64,000 bases of DNA from Brachionus manjavacas (Eukaryota; Rotifera; Eurotatoria; Ploima; Brachionidae). The notes beneath the pieces were generated by a model that ran no database searches, had not been told where the DNA came from, and saw nothing but the letters and a program-made list of their open reading frames with translations. This document shows, piece after piece, positions 34,401 to 45,203 of this stretch. A program made the position numbers and the translations under genes. Position 1 is the first letter of the stretch. Every line of letters starts with the position of its first letter. Where the stretch lies: contig JAHQIY010000007.1 in NCBI GenBank assembly GCA_019054805.1, positions 2,361,501 to 2,425,500 of the forward strand. Reading direction: 5' to 3'.

Positions 34401-35685
34401 CGCGATTTCAATGGTTTTTATGTAAACAACTATGATGCTGATGATTACAAAAACATAATCAATACCCTAATTAATCATCCAGACTCATTTTCGATTGGAG
34501 ATAGAGCTAATTTGATTCATGTAGCTTATAGTTTGGCGTTTAAAGGATCATTAAAGTACAACACAGCAGCTTACTTATCTAGTTATCTAGAAAATCATGA
34601 AGAAGATTATGTACCATGGAAAGTTTTCTTCTGGCACATGGGAAAATTATCTCAAATTTTGGAACATAGACCAGTTTTCGATACATTAAGAGTAATACTT
34701 AAACTTATTTTTTATTTGGTTATTTTTTTTTCCAGAGATATGGAGTTAGTTTGGTAAAGCCATTGGCTGAAAAAATTGATATTTGGACTGATGATGGCGA
34801 GCATACTGAGCGTTTGTTAAAAATAAACATGATTGAATTTATGTGTCGTTTACAAGATGGTGGATGTTTAAGAAATGCCACTAAATACTTTAAATCTGTC
34901 CCTGTCGATTATTTTAATAATCCAGTTGAAAATGCTGGAAACAATGCGTAAGACAATTTGCATCTAAAATTGAAAATCAAACTTGTTTATTTTTGTAAGG
35001 ATTCCACCGAATTACCGTGGTTCATCTTATAAATTTCACATTCAAAATACATATGATTATTGGGATTGGTTTAATCTTAATGAGTTATACTTGAGCACAG
35101 TTGATCCACAAGAAAGAGCTGTAGTAATATCTTCACTTTCATATAGCAGACTTCTTTGGATCATTGATATGTAAGAAAGCATACGTAACGATTTTAGCTT
35201 ATAAATTAAAATATTCTATAAAGCTATTTGCAAGAACTATTAAAAGAAAATAGCAGAATAAAACCACAAGATTTCTTCGATGTATTAAGCTATGTCGGAA
35301 GAAATCCATCAGGAAGACATGTTGCATGGGCATTTGTAAGAGAAAATTGGTATAAAATAGTTGGATAGTAAGTTTTATGTTTAAAAAAAAACCAAATGAT
35401 ATTTAAAAAAATTTAGTTTTGGAAATTCAAGAGCTTTTAACCGGGCCATTAAAAACATTTGTGAAAGTTTCGACAACCCATTTTTACTTGAAGAAGTATA
35501 TTAAAAACAAATTAAAAAAAAACAAATTAAAAAAATTAAAAAAGGTTCTAATTTTTTTCGACTCAACACCAGCAGGAAGTGGATCAATATTAAGATCTCA
35601 GACAATAGAAATAGTAGCAAATAATATATTTTGGGTGATAGATCACGAAAACGAACTAAATATCGCGTTTTTCACTCCGTCATAA
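31473..35685 (+). CDS. M1 aminopeptidase (aminopeptidase N-like), type-II membrane ectoenzyme with Ser/Thr-rich stalk
   Basis: Start ATG 31473-31475 gives a short cytoplasmic tail, then a transmembrane span (about residues 14-40, IPVLIGGGVSSLGVVLVVGL). A Ser/Thr-rich stalk contains nine copies of a 14-residue unit, followed by the M1 N-terminal domain (RLPNKTQPTHYEL). Exon 1 ends at 32656. Small exons supply LATTKFEPIDARKAF and PCYDEPKFK. The exon from about 32962 holds GAMEN (33255-33269) and the zinc motif HELAH (33363-33377) with the downstream NEA Glu 18 residues on. Later exons (33643-35685) give the helical C-terminal ERAP1-like domain, ending STPAGSGSILRSQTIEIVANNIFWV. All catalytic features are intact. 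It should trim N-terminal residues from extracellular peptides. Introns are mostly 45-60 bp. Start choice: no ATG lies upstream in frame. Confidence 0.9.
31752..32129 (+). repeat. coding minisatellite, 9 x 42 bp, in the aminopeptidase stalk
   Basis: Nine tandem 42-bp units (378 bp) encode the 14-residue Thr/Ser repeat built round TSRSTSTRQTTSTS. Units are nearly identical, differing by single bases in the first and ninth. Such a segment is expected to be heavily O-glycosylated and to hold the catalytic domain away from the membrane. The repeat has no stop in several frames on both strands, which is a by-product of its composition. Confidence 0.95.
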
Positions 35686-35783
35686 TTTGGATAAAGTGAA
35701 AACTAAAAAAAAAAGCAAAGATAAATTTATTTATTAAATTATTGAAGAATAAAAAAATATTTAAAAATAATATGAAAAATTAA

Positions 35784-38700
35784 TTATAAGAGAGAATTAA
35801 ACCTATTAATTAAAGCAAGTCTATCAGAATGACTAAGAGTGGAGAATAAATGGAAAAACCATTGAAAAGTGTCATCATTTCTTTTATCTTTTGGGCAAAA
35901 ACAATTAGAAAAACCAATCGAACTCTCATCCATTTTTAAAGATTTAATTTGAACGGAGCTTGAATTGTTGAAAAACTCAAAAAACATTCCATTCAAGGTC
36001 TCGTTTTCATTTAAAAGCCCAATAAACTCCTCTATTCGATCATCAGGTATATCGCTTAATAATTCAATAATATCTGAAATAGTCGTTGGCAGTGTCCCGG
36101 AATTTACTTTTTCCAATAAAGATTTCTTATTTTTCGTAAGAGCTCTAATTGTATCTTCTGCATTTTTCGTTGAAAGTTCACTTAACAATGAATCAACTTG
36201 GCTTTTTGTGAGTGATTTCAAAAGTTGAACTGATCTTAAAAATGCGCTAAATCTTCTCAATGCATTTGGTAGATTCTTGAAAATATTGACTTGTTGACTG
36301 TTCCATCGGCTGAATTGTTGAACAGCATTTATAGATTCGGAAGAAAATGAATCGACATTTTTATTCCTTAAGATTTGAAGAACTTCTTTTTGGGACAATT
36401 TTTTAAGGGCGTCTACCAATTGTTCAATATTTTGATCATACAAGCCCAAATTTTTCAATTCAGTTACAATATGCAATTTGTCACTCGGTAAAGTTTTTAT
36501 TTGTACAAAAGCCTTCAGTAATTGTCTGTTTGTTGGAGTTTCTGGTTCATCATCAATTTGAAAATCAGAATTGTCCACAATCAACTGTGACTTTTGCTGA
36601 ATCTCATTCGGATGATTAATCGCTTTAGTTCCAATAATCATTCCATTCAAGGTCTCGTTTTCATTTAAAAGCCCAATAAACTCCTCTATTCGATCATCAG
36701 GTATATCGCTTAATAATTCAATAATATCTGAAATAGTCGTTGGCAGTGTCCCGGAATTTACTTTTTCCAATAAAGATTTCTTATTTTTCGTAAGAGCTCT
36801 AATTGTATCTTCTGCATTTTTCGTTGAAAGTTCACTTAACAATGAATCAACTTGGCTTTTTGTGAGTGATTTCAAAAGTTGAACTGATCTTAAAAATGCG
36901 CTAAATCTTCTCAATGCATTTGGTAGATTCTTGAAAATATTGACTTGTTGACTGTTCCATCGGCTGAATTGTTGAACAGCATTTATAGATTCGGAAGAAA
37001 ATGAATCGACATTTTTATTCCTTAAGATTTGAAGAACTTCTTTTTGGGACAATTTTTTAAGGGCGTCTACCAATTGTTCAATATTTTGATCATACAAGCC
37101 CAAATTTTTCAATTCAGTTACAATATGCAATTTGTCACTCGGTAAAGTTTTTATTTGTACAAAAGCCTTCAGTAATTGTCTGTTTGTTGGAGTTTCTGGT
37201 TCATCATCAATTTGAAAATCAGAATTGTCCACAATCAACTGTGACTTTTGCTGAATCTCATTCGGATGATTAATCGCTTTAGTTCCAATAATCATTCCAT
37301 TCAAGGTCTCGTTTTCATTTAAAAGCCCAATAAACTCCTCTATTCGATCATCAGGTATATCGCTTAATAATTCAATAATATCTGAAATAGTCGTTGGCAG
37401 TGTCCCGGAATTTACTTTTTCCAATAAAGATTTCTTATTTTTCGTAAGAGCTCTAATTGTATCTTCTGCATTTTTCGTTGAAAGTTCACTTAACAATGAA
37501 TCAACTTGGCTTTTTGTGAGTGATTTCAAAAGTTGAACTGATCTTAAAAATGCGCTAAATCTTCTCAATGCATTCGGTAGATTCTTGAAAATATTGACTT
37601 GTTGACTGTTCCATCGGCTGAATTGTTGAACAGCATTTATAGATTCGGAAGAAAATGAATCGACATTTTTATTCCTTAAGATTTGAAGAACTTCTTTTTG
37701 GGACAATTTTTTAAGGGCGTCTACCAATTGTTCAATATTTTGATCATACAAGCCCAAATTTTTCAATTCAGTTACAATATGCAATTTGTCACTCGGTAAA
37801 GTTTTTATTTGTACAAAAGCCTTCAGTAATTGTCTGTTTGTTGGAGTTTCTGGTTCATCATCAATTTGAAAATCAGAATTGTCCACAATCAACTGTGACT
37901 TTTGCTGAATCTCATTCGGATGATTAATCGCTTTAGTTCCAATAATCATTCCATTCAAGGTCTCGTTTTCATTTAAAAGCCCAATAAACTCTTCTATTCG
38001 ATCATCAGGTATATCGCTTAATAATTCAATAATATCTGAAATAGTCGTTGGCAGTGTCCCGGAATTTACTTTTTCCAATAAAGATTTCTTATTTTTCGTA
38101 AGAGCTCTAATTGTATCTTCTGCATTTTTCGTTGAAAGTTCACTTAACAATGAATCAACTTGGCTTTTTGTGAGTGATTTCAAAAGTTGAACTGATCTTA
38201 AAAATGCGCTAAATCTTCTCAATGCATTCGGTAGATTCTTGAAAATATTGACTTGTTGACTGTTCCATCGGCTGAATTGTTGAACAGCATTTATAGATTC
38301 GGAAGAAAATGAATCGACATTTTTATTCCTTAAGATTTGAAGAACTTCTTTTTGGGACAATTTTTTAAGGGCGTCTACCAATTGTTCAATATTTTGATCA
38401 TACAAGCCCAAATTTTTCAATTCAGTTACAATATGCAATTTGTCACTCGGTAAAGTTTTTATTTGTACAAAAGCCTTCAGTAATTGTCTGTTTGTTGGAG
38501 TTTCTGGTTCATCATCAATTTGAAAATCAGAATTGTCCACAATCAACTGTGACTTTTGCTGAATCTCATTCGGATGATTAATCGCTTTAGTTCCAATAAT
38601 CATTCCATTCAAGGTCTCGTTTTCATTTAAAAGCCCAATAAACTCCTCTATTCGATCATCAGGTATATCGCTTAATAATTCAATAATATCTGAAATAGTC

Positions 38701-41700
38701 GTTGGCAGTGTCCCGGAATTTACTTTTTCCAATAAAGATTTCTTATTTTTCGTAAGAGCTCTAATTGTATCTTCTGCATTTTTCGTTGAAAGTTCACTTA
38801 ACAATGAATCAACTTGGCTTTTTGTGAGTGATTTCAAAAGTTGAACTGATCTTAAAAATGCGCTAAATCTTCTCAATGCATTTGGTAGATTCTTGAAAAT
38901 ATTGACTTGTTGACTGTTCCATCGGCTGAATTGTTGAACAGCATTTATAGATTCGGAAGAAAATGAATCGACATTTTTATTCCTTAAGATTTGAAGAACT
39001 TCTTTTTGGGACAATTTTTTAAGGGCGTCTACCAATTGTTCAATATTTTGATCATACAAGCCCAAATTTTTCAATTCAGTTACAATATGCAATTTGTCAC
39101 TCGGTAAAGTTTTTATTTGTACAAAAGCCTTCAGTAATTGTCTGTTTGTTGGAGTTTCTGGTTCATCATCAATTTGAAAATCAGAATTGTCCACAATCAA
39201 CTGTGACTTTTGCTGAATCTCATTCGGATGATTAATCGCTTTAGTTCCAATAATCATTCCATTCAAGGTCTCGTTTTCATTTAAAAGCCCAATAAACTCC
39301 TCTATTCGATCATCAGGTATATCGCTTAATAATTCAATAATATCTGAAATAGTCGTTGGCAGTGTCCCGGAATTTACTTTTTCCAATAAAGATTTCTTAT
39401 TTTTCGTAAGAGCTCTAATTGTATCTTCTGCATTTTTCGTTGAAAGTTCACTTAACAATGAATCAACTTGGCTTTTTGTGAGTGATTTCAAAAGTTGAAC
39501 TGATCTTAAAAATGCGCTAAATCTTCTCAATGCATTTGGTAGATTCTTGAAAATATTGACTTGTTGACTGTTCCATCGGCTGAATTGTTGAACAGCATTT
39601 ATAGATTCGGAAGAAAATGAATCGACATTTTTATTCCTTAAGATTTGAAGAACTTCTTTTTGGGACAATTTTTTAAGGGCGTCTACCAATTGTTCAATAT
39701 TTTGATCATACAAGCCCAAATTTTTCAATTCAGTTACAATATGCAATTTGTCACTCGGTAAAGTTTTTATTTGTACAAAAGCCTTCAGTAATTGTCTGTT
39801 TGTTGGAGTTTCTGGTTCATCATCAATTTGAAAATCAGAATTGTCCACAATCAACTGTGACTTTTGCTGAATCTCATTCGGATGATTAATCGCTTTAGTT
39901 CCAATAATCATTCCATTCAAGGTCTCGTTTTCATTTAAAAGCCCAATAAACTCCTCTATTCGATCATCAGGTATATCGCTTAATAATTCAATAATATCTG
40001 AAATAGTCGTTGGCAGTGTCCCGGAATTTACTTTTTCCAATAAAGATTTCTTATTTTTCGTAAGAGCTCTAATTGTATCTTCTGCATTTTTCGTTGAAAG
40101 TTCACTTAACAATGAATCAACTTGGCTTTTTGTGAGTGATTTCAAAAGTTGAACTGATCTTAAAAATGCGCTAAATCTTCTCAATGCATTCGGTAGATTC
40201 TTGAAAATATTGACTTGTTGACTGTTCCATCGGCTGAATTGTTGAACAGCATTTATAGATTCGGAAGAAAATGAATCGACATTTTTATTCCTTAAGATTT
40301 GAAGAACTTCTTTTGGGACAATTTTTTAAGGGCGTCTACCAATTGTTCAATATTTTGATCATACAAGCCCAAATTTTTCAATTCAGTTACAATATGCAAT
40401 TTGTCACTCGGTAAAGTTTTTATTTGTACAAAAGCCTTCAGTAATTGTCTGTTTGTTGGAGTTTCTGGTTCATCATCAATTTGAAAATCAGAATTGTCCA
40501 CAATCAACTGTGACTTTTGCTGAATCTCATTCGGATGATTAATCGCTTTAGTTCCAATAATCATTCCATTCAAGGTCTCGTTTTCATTTAAAAGCCCAAT
40601 AAACTCCTCTATTCGATCATCAGGTATATCGCTTAATAATTCAATAATATCTGAAATAGTCGTTGGCAGTGTCCCGGAATTTACTTTTTCCAATAAAGAT
40701 TTCTTATTTTTCGTAAGAGCTCTAATTGTATCTTCTGCATTTTTCGTTGAAAGTTCACTTAACAATGAATCAACTTGGCTTTTTGTGAGTGATTTCAAAA
40801 GTTGAACTGATCTTAAAAATGCGCTAAATCTTCTCAATGCATTCGGTAGATTCTTGAAAATATTGACTTGTTGACTGTTCCATCGGCTGAATTGTTGAAC
40901 AGCATTTATAGATTCGGAAGAAAATGAATCGACATTTTTATTCCTTAAGATTTGAAGAACTTCTTTTTGGGACAATTTTTTAAGGGCGTCTACCAATTGT
41001 TCAATATTTTGATCATACAAGCCCAAATTTTTCAATTCAGTTACAATATGCAATTTGTCACTCGGTAAAGTTTTTATTTGTACAAAAGCCTTCAGTAATT
41101 GTCTGTTTGTTGGAGTTTCTGGTTCATCATCAATTTGAAAATCAGAATTGTCCACAATCAACTGTGACTTTTGCTGAATTTTTTCAAATAGATAAATTTT
41201 TACCTTATGATCTTCATTTAAACTTAAGTATATCTTTTCGATATTCTTTATTTTTTTGACAAATTTGTTAATTGCTAAAATTTTCCAACTTATTATATTT
41301 TTATTGACCATTTTTTTTATTTCTATTAAGTCTTCTTCGTTAAAATTTTTTATTTCCTTTATTAACCTTAAAGGCATTGATACATCCATCTCTTTTTTTA
41401 ATTTTTTTTTAACCTTCCTTATATCTTCCATATCTATATTTTTTAATAATTTTACCATTTTAATGAATAATTCATAATCTTCATTATTTTGTTTTATAAA
41501 TTCTATTAGAATTTTTTCTTTCTCATTTATTTTTTCCAAATTTTTCAATGCTTCTTTTGATGTTTTTTGCAAATTTTCGGAATTTATATCTTCTTTTTTT
41601 TGATTGGTTATTGTTTTTACGTCCTTGATTGATTCTTCAACGTTATTCTCAAAATACCCTAATTTAGATAGTTCTTTTATCGTTTTTAATTCTTTGTCCT

Positions 41701-41812
41701 TTATATCCTTTAGCAAATCTAAAACCTCATTTAATTTTCGTTTAAACGGCCTTCCCATGACCAACGGATTTAATATAATGAATAATAGAATTCCTATTTT
41801 TGTTATTTTCAT
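35784..41812 (-). CDS. secreted repeat protein: one diverged plus about eight near-identical 218-residue helical units
   Basis: The start at 41812 gives a signal peptide (MKITKIGILLFIILNPLVMG). About 190 Lys-rich residues follow, then about eight tandem 654-bp (218-aa) units down to about 35990, and a unique 66-residue tail with two Cys. Each unit is helical and Leu-rich (LRSVQLLKSLTKSQVDSLL; TELKNLGLYDQNIEQLVDAL; IELLSDIPDDRIEEFIGLL). The Lys-rich N-terminal part aligns with one unit (IKELSKLGYFENNVEE; FIKMVKLLKNIDMEDI), so it is a diverged first copy. One T is missing from a five-T run at 40311-40314, shifting the frame in the second-from-start unit. All other copies have five T, so this may be an assembly or read error. 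Without it the protein would exceed 1,900 residues. No known family recognised. Convergent with the aminopeptidase, 98 bp apart. Confidence 0.75.
35984..41177 (-). repeat. tandem array, about 7.9 units of 654 bp
   Basis: The string CATTCAAGGTC recurs at 35990, 36644, 37298, 37952, 38606, 39260, 39914 and 40568, exactly 654 bp apart. Units are almost identical at the DNA level, including third codon positions. Differences seen: T or C at the GCATT(T/C)GGTAG site, one C-to-T near 37991, and the single-T deletion at 40311-40314. Confidence 0.97.
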
Positions 41813-42265
41813 TTTTGAAGAAATTTTGAATTATATTTTGTTTTTTAGTTTATATATACTTTCTGATTGATTTAATTTGTTGTATAAAGGGCTATTAATT
41901 TTTTTTATATTCTCAAATTTTATTGGAGATTAAAGTATCTTTTTGTATTTGAATTAATTAAACTTGTTTATAATGATTTATAATACACATTTTCATATTT
42001 TTAATTATTTTTTTTTCAGTCAATATAATTTTTAATAAAACAAATTTTTTATTTAACTTTTAATTAGTCATAACTTTTATTAGCCTCCTCCACATATTCA
42101 CTCTTTAAAATATTCAAAACAGTTTTATAATAATATACTATTCAAATTTTTTGAAATTATTATTTTTCTCTATCAATAAGAACAACAGATAAATAATTAG
42201 TCCCTCGTTCTAAAAGATAGAAATTTCCTATCCAGAGTTTATCGTTTTTTATTTACAAGCTTTGC
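41813..42265. other. upstream flank of the repeat gene
   Basis: AT-rich sequence that should contain the repeat gene's promoter. No distinct element is seen. Confidence 0.4.
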
Positions 42266-42390
42266 AATGTTAACAGCTTTAAAGCAGGCATTGATTGCTG
42301 GATGAGCAGCTGTCTTAGTGTGCCTTATCAGCACACTCGCTGGCTAGCCAGCTACAGTCAAAACTACTACTATTACTACTACTAGCTTTG
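42266..42390 (+). mobile_element. LINE 3' tail, second copy of the 13.06-kb family
   Basis: The sequence starting AATGTTAACAGCTTTAAAGC closely matches 13057-13185, with one deletion, and reads the same VNSFKAG.DCWMSS end. It retains stem-loops at 42317-42337 and 42340-42351 and ends in an ACT run. It is severely 5' truncated (about 125 bp). Confidence 0.85.
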
Positions 42391-42659
42391 AAATTTAAAT
42401 AAAATTTTTTAATTTTTGAAGTAAGAAAAAAGTAATTTTAATTTCGAATTTATTTTATTTTAATATTTTTTATTAAATAGTTTTTTCAAAAATAATCAAA
42501 AATTAGCATAAAAATTTGCAATGTTAACATTAGAAAAGCAATTCTAAACTTAAGTAATGAAGCATTTGAAATTAAAATGAGAGAATAATGCAAAAATAAA
42601 ATTTTTAAAATATTTAATTAGAATTGGGTTCTTGCAGTAGGGTTAGTGTTCAATTCAAA

Positions 42660-44047
42660 ATGAACTCAATATTAAAAGTAATTATGAGACAGAATTTTAA
42701 ATCACAATTAGGTCTTGTTACGCAGCGGTTCATTTTTGACGAACGCTTTTTGCGCATAGATCGATTTAGAGAAGAACAAGGAAAAGTACAAGAAAAATAT
42801 TTACAAACTAAAGGTAGCTTTGCATTAAAGTGTTTCTTTTGATTAAAAATTTATTAAGATACATTGGAAAAAAATGTTGAATACCAAATTCAGAATCCTT
42901 CTGCCAAAATTAATGTTTCTAACATTAAAAAACTTCTACGGCTTTCTTCTAACGCCAATGATGTAAAATTGGTCAAAGAACTTATTAAAAAGTTAGTTTT
43001 AGATTTTTTTAAATAACTATTTGAAAAATGAAAAATTCTTAAATTCTAAAAAAGTTTATTCTAATTTGAAAGAATTGTACAGAAGAACATATTGTCTCCA
43101 AATGAAATACGGGGTTTGGTTATTCAACTAATCCGATTGATTTATGTTTTGGATCTGATTGAACTAGCAATTGAGCTCTATAATGATGCAGACCTTTCTC
43201 AATTTGTCAGTGGTAGTTTCGCTTCTTTAATAGTCATGAACAAATTGTTATGTTTACAACAATATGAAAAAGTAATTGAAATTTTTGAGTATCAGCTTGA
43301 TGATTATTCAAAGAATGTATCATTTTCGAATAATGCTAATGAAGAGTTCCGGCAAACCATTCCTTTCGATCATTTAGACTGTGTTGCCGAGGCACTCCTT
43401 GGAATTGTGAGTTTTTTTTTTTAATTTTTTAAGTATCAATAAAAAGTTTGTATTCAGAATTCAGCTCAAGCAATTGATAAATTAAGATATTTTGAAAAAA
43501 TTCTGAATGAAAAAAAATCCAATTTTGGGAGAAGAGCTGTAGCTCGATTGTTTGTTCTTTGTATAAACCAGGTAAGTTATAGATATGTTTAGTTTGATTT
43601 TTCTTAATGATTCACCAAGAATGAACCGTGTCTTGGCCTAGAAATGGTCCATAAATATCCCTTTAGTATTGATCTTCGACTAAATCTAGAGGTAATGGCT
43701 GAGAGTTATCTAAATTTTGTCTTACCTATCTTTTTAGATAATAGCTTTATGTCATTTGGGAAAAGTTTCCAATGCTTTTGTCCTTGCTGATGAGATGTTT
43801 AACATAATTTCAAATGAACATCAAAAATTTAGTGGAAAATTTTTTCCGGCAGTGGTGAGTAATTTTCAGGATTAATTATTTAGATTTTTGTTTTTTTGCA
43901 AAATAGATTCGATCGTTTGAAGAAGCTATAAAAAAATCTGACCAAACAGCTGGTTTTTCGAATAAACTTGATATTTTAAGACACAAAATTTATAGCCAAA
44001 AACGTTTGTCTAAAAATGATCTAATCGACTATTGTTCGAACAAGTGA
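42660..44047 (+). CDS. PTCD2: PTCD2-like mitochondrial pentatricopeptide protein, six or seven exons
   Basis: Start ATG 42660. Exon 1 (42660-42813) has a basic amphipathic N-terminus (NSILKVIMRQNFKSQL) suited to mitochondrial import, then DERFLRIDRFREEQGKVQEKY. Exon 2 starts at 42859 (DTLEKNVEYQI, KKLLRLSSNANDVKLVKELI). The exon at about 43080-43410 carries IRLIYVLDLIELAIELYNDADLSQFVSGSFASLIVMNKLLCLQQYEKVIEI, which follows the order of human PTCD2 (LCYELDLEESAVELMKDQ...[25 protein letters not shown]). Small exons (GRRAVARLFVLCINQ; ALCHLGKVSNAFVLADEMF; RSFEEAIKKSDQTAGF) finish at TGA 44045-44047. PTCD2 binds mitochondrial RNA (apocytochrome b transcript processing). Assignment is by remembered similarity over several blocks, so moderate. 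Convergent with the VWA gene, about 250 bp apart. Confidence 0.65.
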
Positions 44048-44294
44048 AAATTTTTTAAATGTTTTATTATGTGAATTTAAAATAAAAAAAAAAAAATTAT
44101 CATCATTTTCTTGATTCTGTTTTTTAAAACAAAGAGAACAAATTAATTTAAAAAAAAGTTTATCTCTTAGAAAAATATTTGAATTAGCTCTAATTCTTAA
44201 ATTTCTTTTAATAATTGATTAAAAAAATTTTAAAGTACAATTTTGGATGATTGAAGATGTAAACTTATGAAAAATTTAATAAATTAAAATTAAT

Positions 44295-45203
44295 TTACAA
44301 AACAGTGCAACAACCTTGATTTGAGCTATTAAATTTCTCATCCAAATTGTCCAATTTTGGGTCAATGCTACCAATAATTGATTTTACCACATAATCACCA
44401 AATGAGAATGAAAAAGCCCGACCTTGTGTTCTTAAAATCTCTAATCGTTCGTTTCTGTAATCATCAACCACATCCAATCTTGGTAATGTTCTGTCCCAGT
44501 TATTCAAATAGTTCATAGTTTCATCTTCATCGGTGCAAGAAACAATCGTAGTATAAGTAGTATGGCTACGACTTTTGAGCACTTCTTTAAATGTTTGAGT
44601 GTCAACTCGACCATAATCGTCAGTGGGTTCACCATCAGTAACAATAATAATGAGCAATTTTCTTTCTCCAAGCTCACCTGGATGATTATTAGCCAAAACA
44701 GTTCTCAAGACTCTAGAAATTGGCGTATAACCAGATGGTCTATTTTGAAAATAAGGTAAAAGCTGGTCAGCTGAGAATATGTTACGAGCCATGGGACGAT
44801 TTAAAAAATATACATCTGTCCCATTTTGATTGAATATATTGGCTATTTCTATAGATATTTTGGAAAAATATTGCAGTTCATCCCATCTGGTTGCTTTGAG
44901 AAGTCCACTATTTAAAGGAGAATCTGATAGAGTGGCGTTCATTGACCCAGAGTCATCAAATACAAAAACAATTTTGAACATATTCAATAATTGAAGTTTA
45001 TCGGCAAAAAACAGACTAATTTCATATTTATTAATTATTTCCCTAAATTTTTGCTCTCTTGAGTTATTTGATGCATTATAAGTAGATGTTTGATAAGGAG
45101 GTGGTTGGTCATTAGGATTAGGAGCTGTTGGCTGAAGACTTTTATTGGGATAGTTTGGTGAGTCGAAGCTCGGCTGTGTTGGAAACGTGTCATTATATGA
45201 CAT
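44295..45203 (-). CDS. VWA-domain protein with Pro-rich N-terminus and CaaX-like C-terminus
   Basis: Single-exon, 302 residues. Residues 1-50 are Pro/Ser/Asn-rich with a PPPYQT late-domain/WW-type PPxY motif. A von Willebrand A domain follows from about residue 75: FVFDDSGSMN is the MIDAS DxSxS (here D-D-S-G-S), the Thr of GYTPISRVLR is in the right place, and IIIVTDGEPTDD is the final Asp motif. The metal site therefore looks intact. It ends G-C-C-T-V-L. The last four residues (CTVL) fit a CaaX box with Leu, a geranylgeranylation type, and the preceding Cys could be palmitoylated. No signal peptide, so a cytoplasmic membrane-tethered protein is inferred. Similar intracellular VWA proteins occur in protists, plants and invertebrates. 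Specific function unknown. Confidence 0.8.
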   Translation of the reverse strand: MSYNDTFPTQPSFDSPNYPNKSLQPTAPNPNDQPPPYQTSTYNASNNSREQKFREIINKYEISLFFADKLQLLNMFKIVFVFDDSGSMNATLSDSPLNSGLLKATRWDELQYFSKISIEIANIFNQNGTDVYFLNRPMARNIFSADQLLPYFQNRPSGYTPISRVLRTVLANNHPGELGERKLLIIIVTDGEPTDDYGRVDTQTFKEVLKSRSHTTYTTIVSCTDEDETMNYLNNWDRTLPRLDVVDDYRNERLEILRTQGRAFSFSFGDYVVKSIIGSIDPKLDNLDEKFNSSNQGCCTVL

